From Eupeodes corollae (Eukaryota > Arthropoda > Insecta > Diptera > Syrphidae): a stretch of 64,000 nt of DNA. The stretch covers positions 20,409,946-20,473,945 of the forward strand of contig NC_079148.1 in NCBI RefSeq assembly GCF_945859685.1. The letters run 5' to 3'. The number at the start of each line of letters is the position of its first letter. The first letter of the stretch is position 1. The notes beneath the pieces are model-generated. The model made no database searches. It saw only the letters and a list, made by a program, of their open reading frames with translations, and was not told where the DNA came from. Shown piece by piece: positions 1 to 12,418 of the stretch. The translations under genes were made by a program, and so were the position numbers.

Positions 1-30
1 AATTGACAAATCCTGCAAGAGTGAAAAGTT

Positions 31-722
31 CTGTCGATTTGTCTTGCTTAAAAGTTTGTCTATATGTACTCGTATCAATTTTTACCAAACTTGAGTACTA
101 TTTTTTGTAGATTTTATTTTTTATGAAAAAACTGACTATTGGATTTTTGTATAAAAATTACTGAATATCGAAAACAATATTTTCTGTGAAATAAAATAAG
201 TTTGAAGCCATTATTTTTAATTTTTGAAAAGCTATTTGAGTCGGAAGTAAATTTTTACTAAGTTTTATACATTTTGTAAGGTTTTTATTATTGTAAAAAA
301 AAATGTCAATTCGATTTTTCTCAACATTTTGCAGAATGTTGAAAACAATATTTCTTATAAGAATCGATATTTAATTTTAACCAACTTTGAGTAATGTTAG
401 ATTTTTCTTCTTTTCTTCTTTCTTAGATTTTTATTTTTTATAAAAAAAATTGTCAATTCGATTTTTCACAAAATTTAATCAAATGTCAAAAACATTATTC
501 TTCGGTGCCCAAAATTGTTTTGGAGATGAAATCATATTTTAATCGTAAATATTTGGAGGTGACATTTTTTTTTTTCAGTTTTTGTGATTTATAAAAAAAC
601 TGTTAAATGGATTCGTCTAAAATCTTTTATTTCGACTCTAGGGACCTTGAAACGTCGAGAATTGTCAAAATTTTTAATTTGACTAATAGGACCCATTACA
701 ATATCTTCCTATGGGAAGTTAA
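31..722 (+). mobile_element. TTAAC-family non-autonomous repeat, copy 1
   Basis: From CTGTCGATTTGTCTTGC near 31 it shares its left part with the copies at 11911, 25341 and 38851. It holds about three units of the ~150-175-bp internal repeat (TCAATTCGATTTTT anchors near 127, 302 and 449) and ends in CCTATGGGAAGTTAA at 708-722. The ACGTACG-rich stretch that precedes the right end in other copies is missing. The left tip is also missing or diverged. No protein is encoded; the 84-residue reading frame across the right end is just translated repeat. Confidence 0.75.
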
Positions 723-1582
723 AAAACGGATCTTCATCTTAAGTCGTAGTTACTTTTTTTTTGACCGTGAGCCGTCGTTAGGTCTTTTTGCCCAAAATCA
801 TAATGATAAAATCCTAAAATGTCGTAAAGCCCAAAATTGGTCACAAAGCCCAAAGAGTTAAAAAAAAAATTGCCAAAAACCCCTAAGCGAATATCGTAAC
901 GCCCAAACAAAATTTAAATAAAGAAACGTCCAAAATTTTAAGTGCCATTTTGTCCAAAAGAATTTTTAATTTGGGTTTTGTGATAAAGGAAATGGGATTT
1001 CTTACATTTGAGCATCACCAAATGACATAAGGCCCAAAAATAAAACGTCAAAAATCTCAAATAAAATTATCAAAACCAATTTTTTAATGTAGTAAGGCTC
1101 GACATTTTTTATTTAGCAAACGTTTTTGGTGGTTGGGCTATGAGACGCATATAAACAGGTTGGTATGCATGGGGGCATGCTGCCCCCTTGCAAACCCCGG
1201 CTATTGCTCACTATAGGATTTTTGATAGATTCAAAGTTGGGTGTATTGAAATTTGCTTTACATTAAAAGAATCTGGATTTAAAGAAACTATGCACACACA
1301 TATCATCGCAACTACCCTTAATCATGTAGTGAGCCCAAGCAGGGGTGTTTACAGGCCCCCATAAAAATTTCACTGTATATACGCCATAGTGCTAAATTTT
1401 TAAGCTAGCAAACCGTTTCGGTGTTTGAAAATGGAATTAATCCAAACATATTTGTAACACTTTCTTGACGTTCCAAGTTTTTGGGCGATCTGACATTTTT
1501 TGCGTTTAATATTTGCGTTTTGACAATAAAATTAAAAACTCAAACTGTCCGAATGCCCATATGTTGAAACTCATGATCTTTT
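723..1582. other. Gene-less stretch with recurring GCCCAAAA motif
   Basis: No gene seen. Between about 785 and 1040 the words GCCCAAAA, GTCCAAAA or close variants recur at least seven times at irregular spacing. A perfect 7-bp stem with 3-base loop (GGGGGCA TGC TGCCCCC) lies near 1171-1187. The rest is AT-rich and unremarkable. Confidence 0.6.
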
Positions 1583-1684
1583 TTTTTAATTTATTTTTAT
1601 TCATTTTTCTTAAAACTATCTTAAAGCTAGACAAAAACTCATAGTTACTGGTAGCATACAGATTGACATTTTTTATTGATGACT

Positions 1685-2548
1685 TCAGTGTCCTAACATC
1701 CAAGTCGTGTGTGTCTGTAAATCGTCTGTACAAGTTTTTGAGTCTTGTCCGTAAGCCACTCTTGTGCTTACGTAGTGCGTCGATAGTCGCGTTTCTGTAG
1801 GCGTCCATTTGGTACCATTTTTTTGTATTTTGGTATTGTCCGTTCCGTCGTTGAAGATGTTAGTCAATTCCTGCATTTGTCAGGTTTCTGTTTTTTGTTC
1901 ACTGTCGTACTCGACTGTCTGTAAGCAGTTTCGAGGGTGATTACCCACTTTGTCTGTAACTGTCAGTCTTGTCGTACAGCAAAAGATCCAGAAAGGAGCC
2001 GCTTCTTGGATACGATGGCTTTTCAGTAGCCAGCAGGTCGACGAAATATTCAACGCTGTAACGATTCATCAAATTAAAAAGATGGTTACCTCTGGGATTA
2101 CTCAGTTGATATCCCCAATCTTTATGTTTTGCGTTCAAATCACCGGCCAAGATGAAATTGTTTTCTTCCAAGCTCAGTTTAAGTTCCCTAAAAAGGATCT
2201 CGAGTTCTGATGCAAAGTAAGTAACCTAAGGAGCTCCAGCCGCATAAGCCGCAATAATATACATACGCTTCCTTTGAGTTAGAGAGATGTATACAAGGCA
2301 AACTTCTGGCGTCTTGAGCTTTCGAAATTCATTGTTGTATACGAATTTATAATTAATGCCTTTTCGTATAAAAACAGCGACACCGCTTGTAATTTTTATG
2401 AGTTAATTTGTGTTTGTGGTTTAGCTTAGTTTCGCTAGCCATAAAAACATAGGGACTGTTATCTTTCAACAATTAAAACACATTGGCTCTTCGTTCAATC
2501 CCAATCAGTGAATTTACATTCACAGCTAGGACTTTTAGGTGCGTCTCT
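1685..2548 (-). pseudogene. Jockey ORF2 endonuclease domain (AP endonuclease-like), broken
   Basis: It starts with LKVLAVNVNSLIGIERRA, the typical opening of a Jockey endonuclease, followed by ASETKLN and, near 2106-2165, FILAGDLNAKHKDWG with the Asp-Leu-Asn catalytic-loop motif. This domain nicks target DNA for target-primed insertion. Several stops and frame changes break it. Downstream, about 1685-1880, comes the linker that normally precedes RT (RKHKSGLRTRLKNLYRR in a shifted frame). No RT follows. Confidence 0.8.
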
Positions 2549-2569
2549 GGCAGCGCGCCCATTATGGTC

Positions 2570-3795
2570 TAATTTGCGCCAGGCAACAAAGGTTAGAGAT
2601 GATTTACCCTTTTGCCTTGCTCCTTTATCTGACTTTGCAGCCCTGTTAGTTGAAGTTAAATGCTCAACAACAAGTCTACAATGTCAGGCTGCACCTCTGT
2701 TGCCTTAGGTACGGCGGCCTTTGGTACAACCGTTGATGGATCCTGTCTCGTATTCCCATTCCCTGACACCATATAGGCGTAAGAGAATTTAGGATCCACG
2801 AGTTTTTGTGTTGGAGCCTGTCGAACTGTTCGACTTCCTTCGGCTTTTGACTGGCCTGTTTTTGTTTCATTTGTTGGACCCTAGGGCAACCCTTAAAGTT
2901 AGCCGGGTGCCCTTGGTTTCCACAAAGGACACACTTGAGCAGGGTCAAATCCCAAACCCGCTCATTCCCCAGCTTGCATTCTCCCTTGATGTGGGTATCG
3001 GAGCACCTGACGTAGCGCAACTGCATATTGCAGTTTGCTCCGTCATGGCCAAACCTCTGGCACTTCAAACATTGTAAAATGTCGTCTTGCCTTTTTAATG
3101 TATCCCAGTGTGCGGAGTGATAGTCGAGGCAGTCGATTTTCCTCACACTCTCAAAACTACTTTGGGGCGATAAGGAACATTGGCAGCCTATAACCCACTC
3201 GCCTGGACTTCACCGTAGTCAAGGGCTTGATCCCGATCAAATCGAGATCATCAATGGCTTTTTCACGGAGCTCTTTTAAGAGCAGGAACTTGTGCCCTTC
3301 AGAAGGACCGTCTTAAATTTTTCGCATTTAGACATGAAGCTGGGGAACTCAGCTATGGCTTTTTTTAATAACCCTAGTTGTTTCGGCCAGTAAGAAACAC
3401 TGGACCGAATAGTTCTTTTCTATTTCGTTTAGGATTTTTATGAAAAAATTGCCCTTAGTGTCCGACTTTCATACTTGTTTTATGGGGCTTGAGTTGTGGT
3501 TGTTTTTGCTGCTGTGTTTGTTGTTGCTGTTGTTTTTACTGCTGTTGTTTTTGCTGCTTTCGGCGCGACTCTTGTTTCAGCTTGAGCTGACTGAGGAGGG
3601 GCTCTATTACCTCCTTGAGCTTATCGAGGCTTTGCTCTAACTAGCTGATGGTTGCCTGTTTGGCTTGCAGGGCCTGCACCAGTTCTCTTTCATCTTGGAT
3701 GTCCGCCTCTACCTCCAAAGCCTAGTTTGGCGGCAGGACTGGCTCTGGCTCCGATTTACTACTAATTTAATTCTGTGGCTTACTGCCTTCTTCAT
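2570..3795 (-). pseudogene. Jockey ORF1 (gag-like nucleic-acid-binding protein), broken
   Basis: A likely start ATG is at 3795-3793. The first part is rich in Gln codons (CAG/CAA on the minus strand, about 3495-3600). The second part has three cysteine clusters between about 2900 and 3070: CLKCQRFGHDGANC, CSDTHIKGEC and CVLCGNQGHPANFKGCP, the triple zinc-knuckle layout of Jockey-clade ORF1 proteins, which bind the element RNA. Stops and frame changes interrupt the region between 3146 and 3795 and after 2676. The 5' half matches 63762-64000 closely at nucleotide level. It lies directly upstream of the endonuclease, as expected. Confidence 0.8.
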
Positions 3796-3930
3796 TGTAA
3801 AGCCCTACAAATGCACTTTTAATATAAAATTATTTACTATCCACTTATTGACACCTGTTTTCTCTTTGAAAGTCAAAGAACGACTCGAAACACATGACAT
3901 CTCTTGGGTGATATGATAAATGATAGTAAT

Positions 3931-6260
3931 TTGCACGTTATGGTATTTTAAAATTGATTTGGGCAACATGTCGTCGATTATGGGGTTTGTTCTGTTTACT
4001 CCTGAAAAAGTTTTTGCGCGATATGACATTTTGCGTGATATGACATTTTTGATATCTCAGCATTATTTAATTGACCAATAACGCCGAAAAGATATTTTTA
4101 TTCGGGATTTCATAAAACCCAAGAAAGATTCATAAAATGGTTTTGGGCGCAATGACCTTTTGCATCTGGGTCATGGTTTTGGCTGAAAAGACCCAACGCC
4201 CCGAAAAAAGTGTTTTCATATTTTTAATCACACGTCTTTTTTATCTTATTTTCAGTCCACAAAACTTAAAATTTGATAAACAGTTATGAATGTCAATTTT
4301 CAAAAACTCACAATAAATGTCTTCACTTTATTGAAAAAGCAGTTGTTCCTAATTCACTTCTTCAATTTAAACTTTTTTTTTTTTTCATAAGTGAAGAAGT
4401 TTTGCCCAAAGCAAAAATCAGTGAAGCATGCTAAGTGTGTGCTTACTCGACTATGTTAGCATAATCTTGTAAAGAAAAAACTCAAGCTTAAAGACAAATC
4501 GAAAGCTATTAATAAGAACGAAAATCTGCATGCATAACAACTAGTCCAACAAGTCTCCGGCCACTTGACACTGCTGACGCCTTCGCTTTCGCTGTCTCCG
4601 TATCCGTCTCCGTCTCCATCTCCGTCTGCACCTCTGTCTTCTGTGCCATACGCCAAACCAGAACTCTACTGCTTCGTCATTAGTATTCTGTCACTGGATA
4701 GTTGGTGTATCCTCAAATGTTTCCTATTAAATACGAGGTGACACTTCAACACTGCACTACCTTCCAGTGGCTGGCTTGAGTTTGTAAGCGAAGAAGGTGC
4801 TTATGTGGGTATAGTGCATAAACTATTGCATGCAACATATCGTCTTTGGCTTACCTCCCTTCTTGTCACTCTTCTCTTGCCGCCTTCGCGCCCCTTATGC
4901 TTAACTCTGACTCTTCATGAATTAAACGTCGTCGTCGTCGTAGACATCTTTTCTAGTGCGTCACTCTTTGGTGGCAGCTAGATAAATTACCGGTAGGCAC
5001 AGTCGAGTCTATTGACTGTATTCTGCTGCAGTTCTGTTGTTGCAGTTGGTGTCGTGTTGTTCAAGTCCTGGAATTGGATTCCGCAGCGTCAGACGTCGTC
5101 GTCGGTCGTATAATAGGTTTCTTCGCTTGTGCGGTTCTGAATGTTGCCTGAACCCTTTACAGAGTGCGACAACAATGAGACACAGTACTCCTAGATAGAT
5201 TATAGTGGGCGGATGTGGTTGCACGAGCGACGTACCTATGATCGTGGAGATGGTGAAGAAGAAGGGAATTATTTTCCCTGCGGAAAATTCCAGCAACAGC
5301 AGCAAACACTAGTGCGACAAAATAAATCCACTGTGTCGTCTTTTCATTCACAATAAAAGCTCATATAAAGCCGAACCACACCGCACCGCTTTGCTCCATT
5401 CCGCTTTGGTTCTGTGCAAACCACACATACCATTGCCACTAGCGGTTGATTGCTCCATTATGGCTGGGCGTTCAATAGGAATCAACAATTTATAAAGTCA
5501 GAAAGGGAAGTGTTTGGAAAATGAGGATTCTACTTCTCATAGTATACAACTACATCATGAACACGATATCCTAATCCAGATCCAGAAGCAGAACCAGACT
5601 AGGCTCTGGAATGGAATTATTGTATAGGAGTGCTTTCTGATGCTCTGATGATATAATTGAACCCGAATGGTTGTTATTATTTGATCATCCTGGGTGATGA
5701 CGATGATAACGACTATGACGACGAAGGATATGATGTGCTTCATCAAAGCGGAGATGAAATCAAAATGGTATCAGACTTTAATTTGAATTGGAGGCGCACA
5801 ATTGACAGACAATAATGCAGGAATTTAATGCTGACAAATTGATTTTCTAGATTAATTCAAAAAATAACTATGTACTGTACATAGATATTCATGTTCAATT
5901 CGACTTAAAAATAAAAAGAGAAAACAGTTCACAATATTAGTTTTGACTTATAAAGTTTTTTCGCAGACTCGGTAGTTCTCTGCGTTTCGATTTTTTTCCT
6001 AGTGTAATCTCCCCATAAATTTCTCACAAAGTGAATTATGTGAATTTCTTATTTCAAATCTACTGTTGTCAATATTAACGTTTTGCCTTTGGTTTTTTTA
6101 ATCTTAAAATTGATTTGTTTTCTATTCATCTTTAGATTCAAGTTTGACAGCTGAGTGAAATATATTAAAGCCTGTTTGTAAGTGATATTGATATCAAATT
6201 ACAAACAGATCCGCAAAGATCAGTTTGTTTCTAAGATGCTGTTCACATTTTCTCGTGTTT
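3931..6260. other. Gene-less stretch with simple repeats
   Basis: No gene recognised. About 3985-4230 contains ATGACATTTT and TTTTGGGCGCAATGACC words that look like the reverse of the GCCCAAAA stretch at 785-1040, on the other side of the Jockey insertion. About 4580-4625 is an impure (TCCGTC)n run, and GTC triplet runs occur near 4928-4943 and 5094-5106. Region 4660-5400 is less AT-rich than its surroundings and has short reading frames on the minus strand without recognisable domains. 5540-6260 is plain AT-rich DNA. Confidence 0.5.
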
Positions 6261-6261
6261 T

Positions 6262-6535
6262 CAAGTTGGTAGTTATTGATTTGACACCTGTCAAACCAAA
6301 CTTTCTTTGTATAGTGTCATGTCTTAGGTTGAATTGTTTCCATTTTCAATAATGGATTGTTTAATAATGCAAAAACAATACAAAAGTGTTGATTTCATTT
6401 CATGTTGGTATCACTGGCATTAGATACCTGTCAAACTCAGCATTTTTTAAGGTGATATGATGTAAGTTGAATGTTTCCCATTATTAAAAATAGATTCTTT
6501 AATATTATAACAACACTACCAAAATGTTGATTCAT
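6262..6535 (+). repeat. Two tandem units of a dispersed ~135-bp repeat
   Basis: Two units begin GTTGGTA near 6265 and 6404. Each carries an ACCTGTCAAAC segment, full palindrome TTTGACACCTGTCAAA in the first, then TTGAATTGTTTCC / TTGAATGTTTCCC, an A/T stretch and GTGTTGATT / ATGTTGATT. A third copy is near 36198 and a short inverted one near 30711. No coding capacity. Confidence 0.65.
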
Positions 6536-6719
6536 ATAAAGACACTTTGACGTAAGCATTCGACAAATTGTGAAGAAATCGAAAGGAGTGTAGGCGTTAT
6601 TGAATACCGATGTCGTAAGGCCTTTCTATCATATGGCCGCTCTGTAGAAATAATTTCTTCCAAGAGCTCCTATAATAAAAAATCATCGGTTTAAGGATTT
6701 ATTGCATCTCCAGAGGAGG

Positions 6720-7085
6720 TGTGCAAAGTCGTAACCGAAGCTAAAATCTAAAAGGCAAGCCTTCTGATCGGAGGCGACGCAAATCCTCGGCATACCCTTT
6801 GGGGAAGTTCGGAGATCAACGAACGAGGTGAGTCACTTTTTGATTTTATTATTGAAAATAATATGACCATTTTTAACAGAGTCTTTCCGAGCTCGGAAAA
6901 TTATGATGGATAGGAGGATGTGCTTGATGTTACTTTAGTAAATAACCGTAATTTCTTAGTGGAGAATTGGAGAGTTTCCCCTTTGAATTCGTTTTCGGAT
7001 CACAAATGGATTCTTTTTCAAATAAATTTCGAGTCAAAAAACCCTTCGCTTTATAGAAATCCCAAAAGAACTAACTGGAAGAAAT
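6720..7085 (+). pseudogene. LOA endonuclease C-terminal half, broken
   Basis: The reading frame gives LLIGGDANPRHTLWGSSEIN followed by GESLFDFI, the GDxNxxHxxWG motif of AP-type endonucleases in LOA/R1-like elements. Further on, LDVTLVNN and NSFSDHKWIL match the later conserved TLVNN...SDH motif, whose Asp-His pair is catalytic. One stop lies inside (codon after ENYDG), and another ends the frame after TNWKK. The N-terminal half is gone or too decayed. Confidence 0.75.
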
Positions 7086-7523
7086 AAAATTGCTAATTTC
7101 AAACTTAGCAACTTACCGAATCTCACTGAATCGATAGGAGACCTTGAATCAAAGGTGAAAACCTTTGAAACTTCTATAAGTAAAGCTTTTAGAGTCTCTT
7201 GTCCAGTTAAATATAGCCGTAAAACCCTTACTTCTCTGTGGAATGAAGAACTGTCCAGTCTTAGGAAAATGACGAGAACAACTTTCAATATCTGCCACAG
7301 ACATAAGTTTTAAGAACCGTATAAAGACTCTCTTAAAATTTACAAGCAAGCCATGTCATCAGCCAAAAGACAAGGCTGTAGAGAATACTGTCAATCAATC
7401 GAAGACATAAAGGACTCCGCAAGACTCAGCAAAGTTTTATGGAAGGAACATTGTAATCCTTTATTTCTAAAAAAGCCTAATGGAACCTAGACAGCCTCTC
7501 CAGCCGAATTTCTTGAGCTACTG

Positions 7524-8416
7524 ATGACGATGCACTATCCGGGTTGCGAGAGTAATAACCCCGAACCGCTTGAAACCACAGAGCTAAACGTAGCTCATGT
7601 GGGGCAAGTCAATTCCGTTATAACCAGAGAAAATATTTTGTGGGCCATCAATACTTTTTCTCCATATAAATCCCATTCCATGGATGGCATACTGCCAGTT
7701 ATGCTTCAAAGGTGGTATGATGTGGCAGCTCCATGGCTGGAACAAATTTTCAAAGAATGCCTCCTTCTCAAACATGTGCCCATGTCGTGGAGACAGGTCA
7801 AAGTAGTTTTTATCCCGAAAGTCAGTAGGCGAGGTCACGAATTCCCCGAAAAAATTCAGAAAAAATAAGGTTAACATCTTTTGTGCTTAAAACATTATAG
7901 CGCTTTCTTGATTACCATATTAGAGAAATCCTTCTTGGACGGCCTCTCGAAAGATCTCAGCATGCTTATCTTAAGGGCAAATCTACGGAGACTGCCCTCC
8001 ATGAGGTAGTGTGTACTGTAGAACAAACAATCAATTATAAAGAATTTACTCTTATTACCTTTCTAGACATAGAAGATGCTTTTAACAACGTCCTTACCGA
8101 ACCCATAGAAGAATCGCTCGTTAAGTTTGGTGTAGAAGACTTCATTCGAGAATTTGTTATTTCCATGCTCAGTGGTAGGAAGATTCGAGCCACTCTAGGC
8201 AATACAATCGCAACAAAATACGTGAGTTGGGGAACACCCCAGGGTGGTGTCCTTTCACCTCTTCTATGGCTTCTAGTCATTTATACAATTCTCGTTAAAT
8301 TAGAGAGATGTGGAGTGAAGGCGGTAGCCTATGCGGATGATTTTGTGCTATTGGTGTCAAGAAAGTACACCTCTGTGATTAGTGACCGACTACTGCTCTC
8401 CAACTTTGAGCCTTAG
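7524..8416 (+). pseudogene. LOA reverse transcriptase, frameshifted
   Basis: The first frame (7524-7868) has DGILPVMLQRW and MSWRQVKVVFIPK (RT fingers). A frameshift and a stop follow. The second frame (8009-8416) has ITFLDIEDAFNN (motif A with its Asp), WGTPQGGVLSPLLW (PQG motif) and AVAYADDFVLL (motif C, YADD), so catalytic Asp residues survive. The frame runs out shortly after YADD where the thumb should start. Neighbouring frames continue into RNase H. Confidence 0.8.
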
Positions 8417-8419
8417 TAA

Positions 8420-9364
8420 GGGTTTTAAGGTTATTTTCCCATCCAGAGAAGATAGGGAGGATGACATCGTGTCGATAGGTTTCGACACAACCATCTTTAC
8501 TGACGGCTCAAAGATTGAGTGCGGAGTTGGCTGTGGGATCTTTTCTAAATCTCTAAATGTAGGCAAATCCTTTAGGCTTCCTGACTTTTCCAGCGTTTTT
8601 CAGGCTGAACTGCTGGCAATAAGGGATTCATGTAAGATACTTTAACAAAGCCCAAACCAAAACCAAAATACGGCTATCTTTACAGACAGTCAGGCATCTG
8701 TAAAGCTATTAATTCGGCCACATCTCCATCTAAATTCATCCAGCAATGTCGCGATTAGCTTGCGAGCCTGAATATTAACCTCGATGTAACCCTGATCTTT
8801 GTTCTGCGCCATAGGTGGTATCGTGGGAAATGAACGGGCTGACGAGCTAGATCGGCCCTTCATGGCTCACTTGCGGAAATGTTTAACATTCCTCTTAGTG
8901 CTATGAAGGGTTAAATCTTTTCTATCTACCAAACTGAATCAAACCGAAGGTGGAGCAATTTATCCAACTGCATTATATCTAGAAAGATATGGCCCACCTA
9001 TAATAAAACCCGTACAAACGATCTTCTATGCAGGCCAAGGCAAGACATAGCCAGGATTGTTGCGGTTTGTACCAGACATTGGCCTATAGGAGCTCATGCA
9101 GAGAAGTTGGGTATCTCCTACAACACCTTTTGCCGTAGTTGTAGTAACCAAAAAGAAAGTGAAACCATAATCCATTTCCACTGCAAATGTCCTGCTTTGG
9201 CAAACATTAGAATGAAATACTTTGGAAAAGCATTCTTTCACGAACTTGATGAACTATCTGAGACAAAGATTAGAGACCTAATCTTTTTCCCAATGCGACA
9301 AAATGGCTCTAACATAATCGCTATGAAGCTTCTCTATCAATCTATACCTTTCAATCAAAGGTAA
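8420..9364 (+). pseudogene. LOA RNase H and C-terminal zinc-finger region, broken
   Basis: TIFTDGSKIECGVGCGIFS and SVFQAELLAI give the first two RNase H motifs (Asp and Glu). AIFTDSQASVKLL gives the next Asp. Near 8815-8850 GGIVGNERADELD gives the GxxGNExAD motif. Stops and frameshifts separate these. From 9107 a frame with FCRSCSNQKESETIIHFHC ends the element; this CxxC...HxxxxC arrangement is typical for the end of ORF2 in this group. Confidence 0.75.
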
Positions 9365-9380
9365 AATGAGTTTTTAGTAT

Positions 9381-11908
9381 CAAAATGGAGCTAATTGGAT
9401 CTCAGGATAGGTTGCCTTTCTATTTCTACCTACCCAAGGATTTATTGCGTGGTTTCCTCATTTCAGTGTTTGGAGACGTCAGTTGGTCACCAAAGTCATG
9501 CAATTGGACACCGTTGATTTTAAACTATAAACCTAATAAAAAAGTAGTGCCCATACTCTTTTTGGCTACGCCTGGAGGTCTGGCGCATTAAAAATCACAC
9601 ATTACTTAAATTACGGCTGAGATATCAACTGAAATGTACGAAAAAGTGGCTCAAAAATGCCTCAAAATAATCGCATGCTGTAAATATCTTTTAGGCATCA
9701 ATTTAAATGATTATTTTAACATGGCTAAGTCTAAACTTCTTTATGCAATAAAATGTTTATTAAATATGTATCAGTGGATAATATGATGAAACTTCGAAAC
9801 GAATAGTCCAAAAAATTCCATTGTGAACACCAACGTCTTAAGCTGGCCGTTGACGCCCGAAAATGGCGCGAGTAAGCTTGGTGCGCAAAATTTGTTTCCA
9901 TTTCAGCGATCTTGTTTAAGGACCAACTTTGTAGATAGTTCTAATCAATCTTTTGATTTTAGCAGTATCAAATAAATTTTGATATTTTCTGAAGTTTGAA
10001 GGCTGATTCCAGTTTATTCGAAGTTGTTTACTATTACTCTCTCTCACTTTAGTTTTAGAACCTTTATGTAGTGTGAAGCGCAGTTATGATGAAGTATGTA
10101 TATACAAAATTCCAGTTCAAGCAAATTGGTCTAACAATTTGCAAGGTTTACTGGAACTAAGTTTACACGCGCCGTTTTCGAGTGTCTACGGCCCGCCTTA
10201 TGCACAAATTCTTTAAATTCATAAACTTTGCATTTAAAAATAAGTAAAATAAGCTTTTAATTAAATTGAAAACTCATTCTATGACCAAATGATTTTTGCA
10301 AAAACATTCCCATATCTCTAGAGGTCTTGTCTCTAAAACTTAAGATAAGCCAGGTAACAAAAATTGAAATATACAAATGAGTTTAACAATGCAATTTAAA
10401 ACCTGTGCACACATCAGTCCCATGTAGGAAGATATAGAAAGACACGTTCCTAAAACTAAAGTCACTTTTGTACAGGTGTACGAGTGCATAATGAAATTCT
10501 ATAAGAGTTTTTTGGAGAACGAACTGAACTTATCTAGACTTAAGTCATGGCAACATTTTCCTGGGTGATGATGTCATGTCATATAAATGTATATGAATAC
10601 CCTTCTAAATGAACTTTTGCACTTCGTGTGAAATTCATCAACTCTTCATACAGGTGTTGACGCGGGGCTTCAAAGTCATACACCTTTTGTAGCCAGAAAC
10701 CATATGAAAGTGACATACGTCAGTTATACATACGTGTTCTCAAAAAGGGGTACATATGAGCATGAGAGCTCTGCCACTCCCCCAAAGTCCATAAGTCTGT
10801 CGGAAATTTATCTTGCCACATTTACACCCCAAACAAAAGAGAAAGGGAGATGAGTTGCCAAAAACCAAAAAAGAAGTAAAATGAACGAAAATATCAAACT
10901 TTCCAGATTTTTTGACAGTCGCTCATCTTTATTTCAGTTTCTGAATTTATGGGGGGAGTACCCTTTCCTACATATGCATAGACACAGGCGTTAAAATAAA
11001 GATTTTATGTTTGTTTCTGGTGCACGGATGGATTGGAGTGAGAATCCTTTGTAATTGCAAACACACTCCTGCGGGAGGATATTCACAGGAATACAGGATA
11101 CACATTGGATTTCGTCATGTGTTGAATAGTTAATTCGGTGTGGGGTTACATATAGGTATATGTTTCGGTTTTTGTTTTGGTTAAATATGCGGTACGGCAG
11201 GGTAAACAAATTTAGTATAGATCTGTTACATAAAAGGGGGTCGAAAATTTTACCTGTGGGAATGAGGCAATGGTGGTTGAAGTATAATTAATTATTTAAA
11301 AGGGTAAAGTTTTGAGTGCGGTCTTTATAGGGGATTTTATATTTCTTAAAGAAAGAAGAAAAAGTTTTGAAGCACACAACGGTTTCATGTTATGCACGAG
11401 CATGTGAAGAAATTTTGGAAATTAGAATTATGTTAAAATACAAAATATTGTGTATATGTTTTAATGTTATGAATTCAAAACAATTCCAGGGCTAAAATTA
11501 TACAAATTGTTTAGAAGAACCTTACTATCATCAAATGTAATCAATTATGTGTTTAAATGTCTTCAACTTTATTTACAATTATATTCCTGTCAGAAGATTC
11601 AACCTTGTTGAATTCTAAACCAAAATAGAGGTTTTAGAAACTCCTTAGTTACTAAATTATGTGTTTCCAACAATGTTTTATGTCAAAACTGTTAACACAA
11701 CTTTCAAAACTGTCAACGAATCTTTAATAATGTTGCCATCTTCTGTTCGATCAGTTCTTTTCATGAAATTTTTGTTTTCACATTTGTGACTGATATCCCT
11801 GATAACTTGACGAATTTCATTCCCAAATTGTCTGAAATCGATTGCGAAACATTTCCATAGAACTTGTATTTGACTCCAAAGTCTACAGGATATCAAGTCA
11901 AAAAACGA
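9381..11908. other. Gene-less AT-rich stretch
   Basis: No gene or element recognised. A 68-residue frame at 9385-9591 follows the LOA element without any known motif and may be its 3' end. The rest holds only short accidental frames. Confidence 0.55.
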
Positions 11909-12204
11909 TGCTTCCCATCCCATCTGTCGATTTGTCTTGCTTAAAAATTTGTAGGTTTTCGTATTGGGTTAAAAAAGTTGTTAGTTGAATTATTCTTAAA
12001 AATTTTTAAATTACCAACAATATTTTTCATATAAAGAAATAGTTTAGTTTGAAAATCCCGTTTTGTTAAATAGATTTTTAGTCAAAAACAAATTTTTACA
12101 AATTCTAGCAGCAATTCTAAATTTTTACAAACTGGATGAATGAAATTAATTTGAGAGATATCAGGAACCGAACATAAATTTTTACCAAATTTGCGTACTA
12201 TTTT

Positions 12205-12418
12205 TTAACTTCCCATAGGAAGTTATTGTAATGGGTCCGATTTGTCAAATTGACAATTTTGACATTTCTCGACGTTTCAAGGTCCCTAGAGTTGAAATAA
12301 AAGATTTTTAGAAAGATGTCTGTGCGTGCGTGTGTACGTACCGTCCATACTTTCGCGACGTTTTTTTCGTAGTCCATAGCTCAAGCACCAGAAGAGACAT
12401 CGACTTCAAATAAATTTT
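12205..12418 (-). repeat. Left inverted arm of the fold-back unit
   Basis: Starts TTAACTTCCCATAGGAAG and is the reverse complement of 12875-13084 apart from a short length difference in the ACGTACG-rich part and scattered changes. The outer ends of both arms carry TTAA. Confidence 0.85.

Larger units (their letters stand above)
1583..3930 (-). mobile_element. Jockey-clade non-LTR retrotransposon, internally deleted (lacks RT)
   Basis: Read on the minus strand it carries, in order, ORF1 with zinc knuckles, an AP-type endonuclease, a short piece of the endonuclease-RT linker, and then directly a 3' tail with an A-rich end near 1583-1600. The tail, including TTTTGTCTAGCTTTAAGAT, matches the tail of the element at 61590-64000, and the ORF1 5' part matches 63762-64000, so both are one family. 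The whole RT domain is missing between linker and tail. The 5' boundary near 3930 is a guess from loss of recognisable sequence. Confidence 0.85.
6590..9380 (+). mobile_element. LOA-type non-LTR retrotransposon, 5'-truncated and decayed
   Basis: In order on the + strand: endonuclease remains (6720-7085), linker (7090-7520), RT (7524-8416), RNase H (8420-8960) and a C-terminal zinc-finger region (about 9100-9364). Endonuclease, RT and RNase H in one ORF2, and the detailed RT motifs, fit the LOA group (elements such as Lian or Bilbo). There is no ORF1. A segment between RT palm and RNase H, where the RT thumb belongs, is missing. Many stops and frameshifts show age. Ends were placed where similarity to the family stops. 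Confidence 0.8.

Noticed and set aside
1171..1187. GGGGGCA/TGCCCCC hairpin as a transcription terminator
   Set aside because: Bacterial-type terminators are not meaningful here; kept only as a sequence remark.
4456..4656. Minus-strand frame with Asp/Gly-rich repeat
   Set aside because: Produced by the (TCCGTC)n simple repeat; no gene evidence.
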